Source: Psococerastis gibbosa (Eukaryota; Arthropoda; Insecta; Psocodea; Psocidae). Taken from it: 64,000 nucleotides of DNA. Position numbers and translations under genes: made by a program. How positions within the stretch are numbered: position 1 is the first letter of the stretch; every line of letters begins with the position of its first letter. The stretch spans positions 18,315,464 through 18,379,463 of the forward strand of contig OZ020490.1 in the NCBI GenBank assembly GCA_963971405.1. The letters run 5' to 3'. The notes beneath the pieces were generated by a model, which was given only the letters and a program-made list of their open reading frames with translations, did not search any database and was not told where the DNA came from. Below, piece after piece: positions 1-11,147 of the stretch.

Positions 1-640
1 AATCTATTCTAAACCCATGAGTAAATTCACTATAGATGTAAAAGAACAAATCAATGGTAATTTCCCAGAATTTACAGTAATGCCTTTTATTTTGTAACCA
101 AACAATTCTCCACACTCGCATTTCTCATAACCAGCTGTTGGCTGCCAGGGATACCCAGCAGAGCCTGCGGAGCAAGATGAAAATTAACACCGCCTTCCCA
201 GACTCTAAGCCTATATGAGTATGTGTGTACTGAAATTGTTTTCAATATTATTTCGGTTGATTTTTGTGCCCTTCGATGACTGTAAGACCCCTGCATCTAA
301 TGACTGTTAACACAGCAAGGCAATGTAAGTCGAACTAACCCGTTGTTAAATAATATTACACCATTGCCATTAACCTTTACCAATAGATATATTTCCGCTT
401 TCGAGGAAGACTTGGTTTAAGATTAATTCCTACAACGTATTCACAACAAAACTTTGCAGCCCAACTATATTGTGTTTGAGTTAAGTTTTCTTCTCCCCCT
501 TCCCCCCTCCCCCGGATAAATGTACGGTAAATATTTTCAAAGCTGGTTTGTGGATTATTATATAACTAATTTACAAGTATTATACGGCGCATTCGAAGTG
601 GATTAAATTCCAAAGCCTATGGTGTGTTAACGATTGTCCT
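1..640. other. Intronic or intergenic DNA, nothing recognised
   Basis: AT-rich sequence with no open frame of convincing composition and no repeat end that I can match elsewhere in the window. It lies downstream of the synaptotagmin exon on that gene's strand, so it is probably intron. I looked for the next C2A exon on the minus strand (a Gly-Thr-Ser-Asp-Pro-Tyr type calcium loop) from here to 3992 and did not find it. Confidence 0.5.
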
Positions 641-643
641 ATT

Positions 644-1577
644 TTAAGAGTAATTGGCAGCCCGGAATTTAATACTTCTTATTTTTAATTTAAATTACAA
701 AGCATGTTATTATAGTAAAATATTGCTTCATTTAAGTTCCAGAAGACTACTTTATGTATCATATTCACATAATAGGGTATTTTTAATTTTTGTTACAGTA
801 GTTTTTTCATGATATCTACGTGTATTTTACGTGAAATTCTTCTTCTTCAAGTCACAGCCGGTGCCGGATGGCTGGTTAGCAGCAACATGTGACTTCGATA
901 CCTCGAATTATACATGGTTGCTGGTTCTTGGGATGGCACTTGGGCCTATAATGCGGTGGTTTCCTTCCACATCCTATGCCGTTGACCGTCACCTGTTGCC
1001 AGGATCCAGTTCGTCCGCCTTTAGGGAGCTTTTCGTCTCCCATGGACAAGAGGGTGCCCATGCCCTAACCCCACGGAGTTAGGCGGGGGTCTTTGACCGA
1101 ACCCCACTCGGTACCTGCCTATGTTAGCCGTCATTGAAAGTTGACGTTGCCCGCCCCTCACCGCGAGGAGGTGTAGGTCAGGAGTTTGCTGAGAGTGAAA
1201 TTATGGCCCTCAATCATTTTTTATCAAAAATTAAATATATATATATATATTTTTTTAAAGCGCGGGTCCCTATTGGGAATTTGCGCTAGGAAATTGGGAA
1301 TGTTTACCGATTATTTCGGGGTAGAGAGTTATCCGTTCTGTTGTGTAAGTAGTGGTAAGTAGTGGAGAAGGGGGGGGGGCGGTGAAATGTTGAAGAAGAG
1401 GCCGGTGGTTCTTAAGAATTGTGTGATATTATTTGTGGCTGTTGTTTTGTTTCCTAGCGCATCGGAGAGGGAGGAGGGTGCTCGTAGGACGGAGGTTCGT
1501 TGGACCGAGTAGGTTGAAAGATTCTTAACTTAAAACGGATTTTGGGGTACCTATTTCTTACGGGACGTACACTCTTA
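644..1577. mobile_element. TTAA-flanked palindromic MITE (family T), split by an insertion
   Basis: The left end after TTAA (644-647) carries the family's GAG start and cagcccggaattta; the right end (about 1550-1577) has cgtacactcttaa. These match the two ends of the intact copies at 55922-56316 and 57538-57921, including the internal agaagactactt...catcat block at 745-770. Intact copies are about 390 bp and this one spans 934 bp, so roughly 836-1540 is foreign sequence inserted in it. The TTAA at each end suggests a TTAA-targeting (piggyBac/Kolobok-like) mobiliser, which is inference. Confidence 0.55.
836..900 (+). repeat. Short dispersed repeat, copy 1
   Basis: The segment with cttcaagtcacagccggtgc and ggctggttagcagcaacatg recurs at 27338-27397 with small differences. 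It continues into a GC-richer block (about 980-1200) containing ccccacggagttaggcgggg and ending gtaggtcaggagtttgctgag, which looks like a retrotransposon untranslated region. No coding content is recognised. Confidence 0.4.
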
Positions 1578-1611
1578 AAAAAAATCAAGTTGAGGTAGTA
1601 AGGAGCCACTG

Positions 1612-1775
1612 AGATACTATTTTCGAAGTCTACGCAGTTCCACTGAAGATGTCGACCGCAGATGTTGACGAAACGTTTGGAAGTAAGCTTTCAGAACGAC
1701 CACGGCCTATCTTCCCGGATTCTACTGATTCGTCACTTAACTCCGGCCGTGAGAGCCTTTGTAATTATACACTTA
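1612..1775 (+). repeat. Dispersed repeat with hammerhead-like core (family P), copy 1
   Basis: The block ctgaagatgtcgaccgcaga followed by tgttgacgaaacgtttgg recurs at 62690-62830 and, inverted, at 35753-35895. It contains a CTGAAGA box, a possible 6-bp stem (gtcgac/gttgac) and a GAAA box, which resembles the core of hammerhead ribozymes known in Penelope-like retroelements. An extra T between the CTGANGA box and the stem departs from consensus. A second conserved block, ttcccggattctactgattc, follows. It is probably the 3' end of a retroelement. Confidence 0.5.
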
Positions 1776-1779
1776 ACAA

Positions 1780-3055
1780 AACTAATTTTGTCTATTATCA
1801 TAGCTAATTTACAAGGGCTCTTATACTTAGCATTGCCAGTTTATACTCCGCATTCAAAGCAGATTCAATTTTCTTTTCCGTTGTAACTTAATTCATGCAC
1901 CGCATTTGCCCCCAGCTTTACCCTTAACCTGCTTACAGCTTCCTGCACGTCCCTGCCGCTATCTGCCTTTGGAAAGTGACGCTTCCCCCCCCCCCTCCCC
2001 CCCACTCTCCCTCTATCATTAAATTTTCCCTTGTGGCAAATAGGATTACTGATCCGCTGATCCCACGATGGTGTCTCTCAAAGTGTTAAAGCCTCACCGG
2101 AACGCATTTTCCGTAATTGAGAAAGTACCTGTAACTTTTAGGGGCCCCACCGTAGAGTGCTGTAACATAATATGATCCAGGTTACCTTAAATTAAATTTG
2201 TCGCACAAATGCAAAATCTAAAAGGCAATAAAGTATTTATCCCTTTGGCTTTGCTCCACTGGTCTTGAAAAAAATATTGTGTCTACGCAAAGAAACTAGA
2301 TCGGCTATTGTGGGTCTGCTACCATTGCCAATGGTAAAATGGTATAATGGTAAAGTAGCCAATTGCTGCACTGATATAAAATACCTCACGGTATTTCCGG
2401 CATTAAAATTATTATCAAAATCTCACGATTCCTTAATTGGCTATAATATGAGCGTAATACGAGTGTAGAATTTTAAATGGTAGAGATTTCCAGTTATGGA
2501 CAATGACATTACGAGCTCTCATGGTGGCGAAGAAAGCATCAGCTCCATTTCAGTTCATTTCCTACAACAGATCTAGAAACACGTTCCCAGGAAATTACTT
2601 TCCACTGCCACGTCTTTTCTTCTTCTCCCACGTCCCATTCCATCATTGTCTCTTTTGTCTCGGATGGCTCCAGACTACAGACAGATGCGAGACAATGTTT
2701 CTCCCTTGTTCCTGCCTGCTGATTCATGTAACTTTTGTAATCAAGTGTTTTGGTTTTGTGTCTATGTTACAGTTGCAACGTTTTGTCAGCCTATTGTACC
2801 TAGTGTATTTATACGCGACAAGCTAATCCAATTCAATTTCGTGTGGACCTATATTTATATATATTTACACTATCCGTGTGCTCTACCATATATCTGTTTC
2901 CACGAGATAAACACGTTTTCAGTCAATTTTGTCTATGAATTGTTAGCTACTTCATTAGAATCACTTTGATGTTTTTCTCTGTAGTTCATTGCGAAATTAT
3001 GGTAATAAAAACCAAGCCTTTTAATGAAAATATTGATATTATTATTTAGAAAGTT
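1780..3055. other. No gene recognised
   Basis: Mostly AT-rich single-copy-looking DNA with C-runs near 1986-2000 and two overlapping open frames at 2503-2969 whose translations are Phe/Cys-rich and look like chance. No splice-flanked exon could be supported. Confidence 0.4.
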
Positions 3056-3089
3056 AAGCTGGCATAGGTCTTGGGACCCTATGAACATT

Positions 3090-3245
3090 TTATTTCGGGG
3101 TGGGGGGTCCAAACATTTTTTTATGTAATTTATTAATAAATTAATGGATAAAAAATTCTTCAAACCATACAGGTTTACATACAAAAATTTATTTCGGGGG
3201 GGGGGGGGGTCCGGACCCCATGGACCACCCCCCTGGGCACGGCCA
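3090..3245 (-). mobile_element. hAT-2-like end fragment
   Basis: Read on the minus strand it starts ggccgtgcccaggggggtgg and has a poly(C) tract followed by gaaat, the same layout as the starts of the hAT-2 copies at 27398 and 41947 (ggccgtagcca, C-run, gaaat). The other end and any target duplication are not visible, so this is a fragment or a divergent copy. A 14-G run lies at 3196-3209. Confidence 0.45.
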
Positions 3246-3385
3246 TGATTAGGATCACAACAGTGTACCCAAATCAATCATCCTATTAAAAAACAGAAGT
3301 TTAACATTGTCAACAAAGAAAGTCATGCCTTTCAATAGCAAGTCGATCAGATCTACCTGGCCAATGTAGGCAGCCCCAAAACATT

Positions 3386-3562
3386 CTAACCGCAGCCGCC
3401 ACAGGGCTGTATACAGTGGCAAACCACGTGTTCCGCGGCATCCTCGGGTTCATAGCAGTGCCGGTAGACGGTAGTACCTCCATGACCCAGTTTGGCCATA
3501 TGGGTTCTGAACAGACCATGACCTTTAACCAGTAACGGTCGTTCGAGCCGTCTCTCTACTGA
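3386..3562 (-). pseudogene. LINE ORF2 C-terminal zinc-finger relic
   Basis: In one minus-strand frame the segment reads GHGLFRTHMAKLGHGG, then YRHCYEPEDAAEHVVCHC. This is the C-terminal gag-knuckle-like Cys/His domain that follows RNase H in R1/Jockey/I-type LINE ORF2 proteins (C-x-x-C then H and C in E-x-x-x-H-x-x-x-x-C). The frame starts in ERRLERPLLVK and stops at 3386-3388, where a frameshift appears to cut the usual tail. There is no start codon near the beginning of this frame. An unrelated 69-codon frame overlaps it and is a shadow. It is a dead, 5'-truncated copy. Confidence 0.7.
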
Positions 3563-3992
3563 CATTCAGTCTGTGTTACCCCAATAAACATAATAGTCTC
3601 CTTAGTAACTTTGTAAAACTTGCTGTCACTCATTGTTAAAATTAACTTTGCATAGTTTTTCGAATAAAATTAAATTCCATTGGTTAATGTTTAATTGTTC
3701 AATTTAAATTGTTTACTTTATGCGATGCTGTGTGTTATCCTGACAATGAGTTTTATTTTGTTTTAGCTTGCATATCTTTTGTTTTATCTGTTTTCAATCG
3801 CACTTGACGATGGCGTGAGCCGAAACCGGTTGTGAATTTTTAATTTAATTTAATTCGTAAAACTATACAAATTTAATTTTAGCAATGAGTGTGTTACCCC
3901 ACTCCTTTCTTAAGGACGATGAATAATTTCACTCTAACTTTATACAAATAAGCAACTTATACTAGTTTACAGCAAAAAAAATTAGTACTTAC

Positions 3993-4133
3993 CGAAATGA
4001 CGCGCAAAATAAGCGTTGTGTTCTGGAAATCGTATTCCAGACTGAAGTGAATTTGGCCAACGTTTTCTGTCGGTTCTGCACTGTCAATGTACATGTCGAC
4101 CAGCGAAATCGACCTGCTTTGCAGGAACGCCAT
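3993..4133 (-). CDS. Syt7: Synaptotagmin-7-like gene, internal exon (start of C2A domain)
   Basis: The exon encodes 47 codons, including SRSISLVDMYID and then ENVGQIHFSLEYDFQNTTLI, the opening beta strands of a synaptotagmin C2A domain. From memory the wording is closest to insect Synaptotagmin-7, a calcium sensor for vesicle fusion at the plasma membrane and lysosomes. On the minus strand it follows an acceptor (gcttgtttcag) and ends at a consensus donor (gtaagt). Both ends are phase 0, so it joins the linker exon at 19052-19214 in frame. The ATG at its first codon is internal methionine, not a translation start. The calcium-binding loops are not in this exon and should lie beyond position 1. 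Another synaptotagmin paralogue cannot be fully excluded. Confidence 0.85.
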
Positions 4134-4984
4134 CTGAAACAAGCAAATTCACGGACAGAACCGCGTCAAAATAAAAGAAAATCTACTAAAAACAAGCCGA
4201 AACCCCGGAAAATTGAATAGTTTGAAAGTGCAAGCCGAAAGAAAATTGTGTTACCTAAGAAAAACAGGGTGCTTCAGGTATGCTTCTCAAAAGAAAACGT
4301 TTTAATGGATGGGTTATAAATAAAATTTGAGAATACCATGCCGAGCTAATTTATTTTGTAACAGCGGGCCTAATACGGCGATTATGTTTAAACTTAACTT
4401 GGGAATTAAAATGTAACCAAGATATTTCTAGAATGGAAAATGCTAGTCAAAATTGTTTTTGTTTTTTTACATTTTTAACTACAGGAATAAGTTAATAAAC
4501 GGCAAAGTAAGCCCGCCGAAAACTTAAAGCTTTTTTTATTTTTATTTTTAAAGTTAAATAGTAGATAATAAGGCATATGCCATTATATAAATAAATATAT
4601 ATAAATAATGGCATAACGAAGTAACTATGAATATCGGTATAAGGTTTTATTAAGGCTCTGAACATAAGGGTATTCACACCCCTTAATTCTCTCTTTCGGA
4701 TCATTTTTAAATGTTCCTCATTATAATTTTTATGGCAATGATGCTTGGTACGACAACTGGAACACCCCATGTAATTCAATGCAGTTAATTAGGCAAAATA
4801 CCTACAGTAAAACTTGTTTTGTACGCATCGGAGAAATATTAAAACTCTATTTTTCATGACAAACACCAGTCTCTCCAAGTGTACAGGCATAATACGTGTA
4901 AGTCCATCTTCTCTTTTTTTCATGAAAATGTTATGTTACGTATGGTAATAATGTGAAAAATAAAATAAATTTTAAATTGTAAAC

Positions 4985-5045
4985 AGGTTAGCGGGTAGAG
5001 TAGCCCTTTGGGGCTAAAGCTCACCCAATATAAAGACGTTTTTTA
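4985..5045 (+). repeat. LINE 3'-end-like fragment
   Basis: The text agccctttggggctaaagct with an AT-rich tail resembles the 3' ends of CR1/L2-like LINEs; a similar ccctttggggctta block occurs at 29270-29290. There is no coding sequence. The call rests on this resemblance only. Confidence 0.35.
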
Positions 5046-5934
5046 TTTCATTTCATATTCTCCGAGGCACACAATCCATAAACTGTAATCAGAAAAAACT
5101 TACTCCAAACTGGAAATTAATCCCATATCACCACTATCTAGCTACCTACTAAAAATGCCGCAATATATTAAATAATTCTAGAGCTACCAACCTATGGTCT
5201 CTAAATAAAAAATTACAAAATTTAAAATAATCAATATGCAGTGTGCAGACCAGCGTGATTGTGAAAGCTGCAAGAAATGTTGTTAATTATTTAAATCCAA
5301 TCCGGAGCGGAAAGCAATGGAACATTGGAACATTGCAATGCATCACTATGAGGTAAAAAATATTGGTCTTTTGTGTTACGAGGTAATTGACAGTACTAAT
5401 GGATGTACGATGCAAATTACTGATAAAATGGATGCTAGTGATGTTATAGAATTCTATATGGGGGCAGAAATAGAAAAATGTTTTTCAGAAATTAACAGGA
5501 AATTTCTCAGAATGACAGTTCCTGTTTTCAAGTTTCAATCATCAAAGGGAATTTAACTAGGGTACACTTCATCAACAGTACCAATTTCTTAATAGGGAGT
5601 CAAGAAAATGCTTTTTGTCGTATTTCAGGCAGAAATTTCCAAAATTTTGTTTAAAAAATCAGGACCGAGTATTTTGAAGAAATTAATTAATCGTTCCTCG
5701 TTGCAACGGCTTGGAATCAAAATCAAAGCAAAATGTGTTTTCTTTCAAAAAACAAGACACAAAAGAATTTCTTTACTATTACCCTAATTTTTCCAAGTAC
5801 TTGGGGGGGGGGGGGGGGCTGTTAACTAAGTTATCTATAGCCATTATAATAAGCTAATGTTCCAATAAATATATAAGATGATAGATCCAAAAATAATTAA
5901 TTTTATAACATAGTAAATAATATAATATATTAAA
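5046..5934. other. AT-rich DNA with one orphan 79-codon frame
   Basis: A plus-strand frame at 5317-5556 starts MEHWNIAMHHYEVKN and is fairly balanced in composition, but no family is recognised and no splice sites frame it. A 16-G run at 5803-5818 follows. I see nothing else here. Confidence 0.3.
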
Positions 5935-5937
5935 ATC

Positions 5938-6215
5938 CAGAAATTAATTCCTCGTTCTGCAGTCGCAAAGATCTCAAAATGCCAAATGGGCAGATCAAAA
6001 ATTAACATACCATGCATACTAGCTTTGGTAGTAAATTTGCATTTTTTCTCGTTTAAATTTTTGGCACATATACACGATGAAGTGCATTAAATAGTGATTT
6101 TATACTATGTTAGTAACTCAATGGGCAATTATGAGAAAGGTTGTAGGCAATTTTTCGTGAATTTTTCATGTAACCTTTTTCATCTATGTGCCTGTGGAAC
6201 GAAGAACTATTTAAT
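5938..6215. mobile_element. MITE with gttc-type inverted ends (family D), copy 1
   Basis: The left end attcctcgttctgcagtcgc pairs imperfectly with the right end, whose reverse complement begins agttcttcgttccacaggca. The same end motif (tcgttccatag / catagccgcaaagatatga) occurs in inverted pairs at 15310-15575, and single ends occur near 6720 and 22200. Non-coding. The superfamily is unclear. Confidence 0.45.
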
Positions 6216-7360
6216 TTAATAGGCTTATTAAAAAAAATAGAAGAGTTTGCAGTAAAGTTAATTTTTGTCAAAATAAATACTATTTCTCAGACAAAAGTAT
6301 GAAAAAGTGAGTATCATTCAGATTGTGTAGAGCTGCCAGCATATCATCGCGTTTAAAGAATAACTTACTTTGTGAATTATTGAAACAATTTTAATACCGT
6401 TGGTAAAATTGCCCTCTGTCAGAAGACCAAATTCATTTTGTTTTTTCCCGTTGGTATCGCTGTATGTGCGAGTTATACATAAGTTAAGCGAATGCAACAA
6501 TTAACTTCCATTGAGAAAACAATCATTCTGTAATAATAATTTATTTACTTAAACTCATGTAATAAAGTTACATTCATTGGGGTTTATTTATAATAATTAA
6601 ATTTCGGGATAAGTTAATCTTTAAACATCATGGTAGGCCTACATTAGCAAAATCAGACGGGTAGATGGTCTTCGTTCTGAGAAAGTTCATATTTTTTATG
6701 AATTATTCATAAGACATTTTGCGGCTGTGGGACGCGGCATTAATTAATTTCCCCAGAATGACACGGCCTTCCTTTGTTTAAAAAAGGTTTTGAAGTCTCT
6801 GCCTAAAGATTTAATAGAAACTGCCATTTTGTGACTTTTCTTGAGAATTTCAGTGCTAAATTTTTCTACGTGTCGTGGGGGAAATTTTTTTAAACGTTTT
6901 ATACCGTGAATAAAATATGTAAGAAGTACACGATAACAATAATTAATATGACTGTAAATAGAGGAGTGATATACCAAAATTCAAAATTGGTCAGACTTCT
7001 GTCATTCGACTTTCATTTTTTATATTTTTAACGTGTAAATACATTTATTTTTAATGAAACTCTAAGTACGTTACAGTATGTACACGTTCTTCTCAGTTTC
7101 TCATCAACATTTGAACAGTGAATCCGAAAATTTGGGGGGGGGGGCATGTCCCCAGTGTCTTGGATACGTGCATGGTCGTGCTCCATATATAGTCAGTTCT
7201 CTTATATGTAGAACACTAAATTGTGCTATTGCAACATTTGCAACTGATGATGGTAAAATGAAAATGATGTCGAAGGATCATAGGCACTCAAGAACCTCTA
7301 CAAAGATATAGTCTGGATATATAAGCTGCTTTTAGATAAATTAACAACTGAAATTAGAGG
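6216..7360. other. No gene recognised
   Basis: AT-rich DNA. A stray family D-like end (cataagacattttgcggctg) is near 6710-6740 and a G-run with ggggcatgtccccagtgtct at 7133-7160. The small open frames at 6744-6977 and 7078-7311 look like chance. Confidence 0.35.
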
Positions 7361-7361
7361 A

Positions 7362-7416
7362 AATTGACAGGATTCGAACCCATGATCCATGCCTAAACGT
7401 CTTAAACCGCAGGTAA
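7362..7416 (-). repeat. tRNA-like (SINE) head fragment
   Basis: On the minus strand the sequence gcatggatcatgggttcgaa followed by tcctgtcaattt carries a perfect RNA polymerase III B box (GGTTCGAATCC). No cloverleaf could be completed, so it is a SINE or tRNA pseudogene fragment rather than a tRNA gene. Confidence 0.45.
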
Positions 7417-7888
7417 TAACAAAATTAATTATATGCAAAATATTACAGAGCTCGCTAAAATGCTGTATCTAAAAGTTAAAATATGGGGCTGAGATTATTA
7501 TATATAGTATTTATTTTTAATTTAGAAATTTTTTTTTACATAGATGTACTACAATATATTTTATGTAAATGTGAGAAATCTAACAGTAAAAATTGTACAT
7601 AATTCGAGAATTAGTCAAAAATTAGAAGATGTCATACACTTACTAATATTAACTATTTTAGCACTAAATCGCTTTCCGGATTAAGAGGCAACCGATTTAG
7701 AACATTATGTCCGAAATTGGGCATCAAAAAAATCGCACCGGATTCAATTTTTTCTTCATACCCTTCATACTAATTGCCATAAACTGGGATATCGAGTTGG
7801 ATATATTGGCAATAACAAAAGGGGTCGTTAATATTCTACTGTAAGCTCTTCTACAATTATTTGAGCCATCGATGGCAGTATCATAGAG

Positions 7889-8185
7889 CAGGGGTTCCCA
7901 ACCCTTTTGTCCGTGCACCACGAGGTATGTTTATGATTTTCCGTGGACCACCATGGCCGTGACAGGAAAATCTTTAACTTCTAGGACCTAGATCAAGTAG
8001 GTTGTCTCTACAATAACGTGCTGGTGCTAATATTTGATTAAATGTTTAGGCCTGGTATAGGTCGGTCGGATTTTCTAGTTTATTTTATAGTATTTCACAT
8101 TACCGATAACTCAGCTGTTCTTACTTTTTACGCGGACCATCTGTGAACCATCAGTGGTCCATGTACCACAGGTTGGGAACACATG
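7889..8185. mobile_element. hAT-1 non-autonomous element, 297 bp
   Basis: The element begins caggggttcccaaccctttt and ends ggttgggaacacatg, an imperfect inverted pair. It is flanked by a perfect 8-bp target duplication, tcatagag, at 7881-7888 and 8186-8193. An 8-bp duplication with ends beginning CAGGGG is diagnostic of hAT transposons. The target has TA at positions 4-5, the nnnTAnnn preference described for the Buster branch of hAT. Non-coding, so it would need a transposase in trans. Confidence 0.88.
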
Positions 8186-8317
8186 TCATAGAGCTACATT
8201 TTAACGTGTTTAATTTTGTTTTCATTGTCTACATCTTGTCGCAACAATAGTCCACCCGAGCTGAGATAGACAAAATATTTGTAACTTCTGTAATAAATAA
8301 AGAATACGTTTTCAGGG

Positions 8318-8420
8318 TCATCCAGGGGTGTCCAACATCTACGGCCATCTTTTTCTAAAGGACCTCGGTCACTAGATAGCTCAAGCTTGACCAGAACATG
8401 TCTCTTATAACCGAGTTCCA
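8318..8420. mobile_element. Possible hAT end fragment
   Basis: The text ccaggggtgtccaacatcta followed by cggccatctttttct resembles the ends of hAT elements that begin CAGGGGTGTCCAAC. No matching second end or target duplication is seen, so this is weak. Confidence 0.3.
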
Positions 8421-8424
8421 CATT

Positions 8425-9620
8425 GCATGATCAAGCGGTTAGTATATGATTTATAGAACTACATACAACCTATGTCAATATAAACATGTAGTCATCGGAA
8501 AAACTTATGTACTTAGGCTAAATGAAATGTGATAGAACTACGTGAAGAAGTAAGTAATGTATTGAGTCATGCAAATCATGCACAAATGGTGTAATGTATT
8601 ACGGTCGCCGTCTGAAAATGATGCAAAGTGTATGTTGCAGGATCAATACCTAATTTTAATCAAAGTAAAGCATTGCGAATGGAAAAAGGGTGTGTATCAT
8701 AAAAAATTAGTTTTGTACAAAAGTCAGAAAAACTTAGTGGAAGATTTATACCAAAATCTTCGAGACTAACTTGTGAATCCTCTTGCTTCATGTCAGACAT
8801 GGAAAATGCCAAAGATGTTTGTATACATGTGGTAAAATAAAAAAAAGGACTACGGTAAAGTATTTTTAAAGTGTTGTCCACCAGATAGTAGGCTAAAAGT
8901 GAGTTATTTTTTACTGCTAAATCAAGCAGATATGCAAGACGTTTATTGTACCTTACCAAACACATAATTCATTATTTTATTGCTCCTTTGCATTTGGATT
9001 GGCAAGATATCGAAATAAAATCATGTAATTTAAATTAAAAATGTATTTTAAGACTACAATAGTAAACATTGTTTCCTGTAGTATTTTTCTACTCTATATT
9101 AAGTATTATGAAATTTTAGGAAGAAAAAAATATTCACTTTTATTTTGCGATACTGCAGTGTTATGTATTCGTATGTTTACTCGAACTATCTATAGACTTA
9201 TTAATAAGGCCGGGTCCCACCACCTCTTGAAAAGTCTCGGTAAGGAATACTAATAATACTATATATATTTATTTATACTGTAATACAACGCATGGCGATG
9301 CCCGGCAGCATTCTTTACTGAGACCTTTCAAGGGATGGTGGAAACCGGCCTAAATATGTCTCTGAAGTATCTAATCGTTTTGTTTTGATGTGTCTCTGTT
9401 TATACATAATGATAGTACAGATAATGCTAATACATAAACATGTATGTATGACAGGAACAGTAGTGATGCAGACCTGTGTAATGAAAAGATTAAGAAGAAG
9501 GCACAACAACAATGAACGACACACAAAAATGCATGTTTAAACTTATGCTAAAAATTGTACTTTTTAACAACTATTTTACTCGTTATAATTATGTTACGCC
9601 CTTGGTCTAAATTAGGTACA
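8425..9620. other. No gene recognised
   Basis: AT-rich DNA with overlapping small frames on both strands (8569-8965, 9041-9253, 9315-9524). None has a recognisable motif or splice context. Confidence 0.35.
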
Positions 9621-9621
9621 G

Positions 9622-10056
9622 ACCTTGAGAACATCGATAGTACAAACCTTGAGGGTAATACTATCAATATCTGACCTTGAGAACACTGATAGTATAACCC
9701 TCGAGGGGATTACTATCAATATTTGACCTTGAGATTTGATAGAAATCCCCTTAAGGGTCCGGAGATGTAGAGTAGTGGTACAGACTCGAACATTCACCCG
9801 AAAGGTTGGTTGTTCAAGTTCCACATGCCTCGCTACATTTTCTAGCCATGCTTCGGAGGGCATGTAAAGCAGGCGGTGCCGGGCCTTCCCAGTTGCGTGT
9901 AAGAGAGGGCTTTATAGCCTTAACTCCACTAGAATGGCTTAGTAATAGAACAAAAAGTTCAATATTCATTTATTTATTACTATCAATCTTTGACCTTGAG
10001 AATTGATAGTAATCCTATTAAGAGTTATACTTTCAATGTTCTCATGGTCAAAAATT
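9622..10056. mobile_element. Inverted-repeat MITE interrupted by a SINE-A insertion
   Basis: The left part contains gaccttgagaacatcgatag and a second copy gaccttgagaacactgatag, with tactatcaatatttgacctt. The right part (9976-10056), read in reverse, gives gaccatgagaacattgaaag and attactatcaattctcaagg. The arms are therefore inverted copies of each other. A complete SINE-A sits between them at 9757-9975. The left arm is partly duplicated in tandem. Confidence 0.6.
9757..9975 (+). repeat. SINE-A, full-length copy
   Basis: A tRNA-derived head has an A-box-like gtagagtagtggtacagact and a B-box region ggttgttcaagttcc (mutated; sister copies have GGTTCGAGTCC). A body follows with cttcggagggcatgtaaagc and agagagggctttatagcc, ending in a short aaaaagt...atttattta tail. 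Other copies are at 31988, 40083, 41127, 54211, 54912, 62815, 63605 and 63880. Confidence 0.8.
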
Positions 10057-10235
10057 GATAATATCCCCCTTACTCTGCACCTACTGTGTACTATCTAATA
10101 CAGGTACATTCGCTCCTCTTGGCAACATGGCTAAGAACATACAATAAATTGTTTTTTGTAATAATATACTGTGTCGCCCGCCACGTATGTCCTTAATTAT
10201 AATTTACTGCTAGACTTTTCACTGAACTATCTTGC

Positions 10236-10354
10236 TTGTCCTTGTTCAACGCCAACGACCCCATAGATTTTGGACATTATTTATATTGTTTCCGTAGGAA
10301 TTTCTGGCCATTGGCAAACTGTTATACGTCGTCAGTGTCAACCTATCGCCGGGT
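10236..10354 (-). repeat. Repeat-C, part 1, split by a LINE tail
   Basis: The segment cattatttatattgtttccg, then ggccattggcaaactg and gtcaacctatcgccgggtac, matches the minus orientation of the repeat at 47025-47236. It stops at 10354 and resumes at about 10803 (ataatgggcaagctaagata), so a later insertion has cut it. Confidence 0.7.
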
Positions 10355-10802
10355 ACAAGTAAGTAAAGTAAGTAAGTAAAGTAAATTTATTTGTCGAGGA
10401 ATACATTCTACATACATTTCATTAGTGGTTCAGAGGGGCACCTTTGGGAATTCCCGTGATGGGCCCCTCGACCTAATAGATAACATTTATATTAAAACTT
10501 ATTCTAAACACTTAATCTACAATACAAAATATAAATTCTTTTAAAATTGTGGTACAAAACAAAACAATTAACTTCAGGTCGTGTTATTAAAAACAACGTA
10601 CCTATTTAAGTTATTAAAATTACTAAAGTTATTAAAATTCATGCGTGTTATTAAAATACAAAAATAAAATAAAATATAATAAAATGAATTTAAAATGAAC
10701 ATTAACTTTTAACATTAACTTTTTAGCAAGGCAATTCAGGACAGGTAATTTCGCATGATTATTTTAATAGACTTCCTTATAAGGGACTTGTATATATTGA
10801 GA
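10355..10802 (-). mobile_element. 5'-truncated LINE 3' untranslated tail inserted in repeat-C
   Basis: Read on the minus strand it contains ggtcgaggggcccatcacgg and ends cctcgacaaataaatttact followed by a ttac/ttact microsatellite tail, a form typical of CR1/RTE-type LINE 3' ends. Candidate target duplication taagt is at 10351-10370 and at 10800-10805. There is no coding sequence. It is younger than the repeat it splits. Confidence 0.6.
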
Positions 10803-10905
10803 CTTGGGGCTTTTTTAATTAAGTGATAATGGGCAAGCTAAGATAAGCTTACCATTGACGCAATGTAACAGGTGAAAGCATGACTTAACCGATTTATTCG
10901 ATGGA
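10803..10905 (-). repeat. Repeat-C, part 2
   Basis: This continues the interrupted copy with aagcttaccattgacgcaat, gtaacaggtgaaagcatgac and ttaacc, as in the intact copy at 47160-47220. Confidence 0.65.
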
Positions 10906-11147
10906 CGTGCAGAGGAGGAAGTATCCCTTGCTAGAGGAAAATACTAGGCTTTAATTCTTCGATAAAGGTCAGTTTGCCCTTAAGAGGGCAGGACTTATAA
11001 GCACCTTCCATTTCAGATTTTTGGAAGGGGGGCAGTTTGGACTTACAAGGTTCTGGGCTTAGGCTCAGAACCTTTTTGGCCCCCCACAATTTCCGCGATG
11101 AGGCAAGGGTCCTGTTTTCCATCTTTTTTCTTTCTCTCACTGACTTA

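Noticed and set aside
1..3992. Next synaptotagmin exon (calcium loops of C2A)
   Set aside because: No minus-strand segment resembling G-T-S-D-P-Y-V or the following basic strand was found, so it must lie outside the window.
9757..9850. tRNA gene at a B-box-containing segment (also 31988, 40083, 41127, 54360)
   Set aside because: The segments repeat throughout the window with a common non-tRNA body and a LINE-like tail, and no acceptor stem closes. They are SINE heads.
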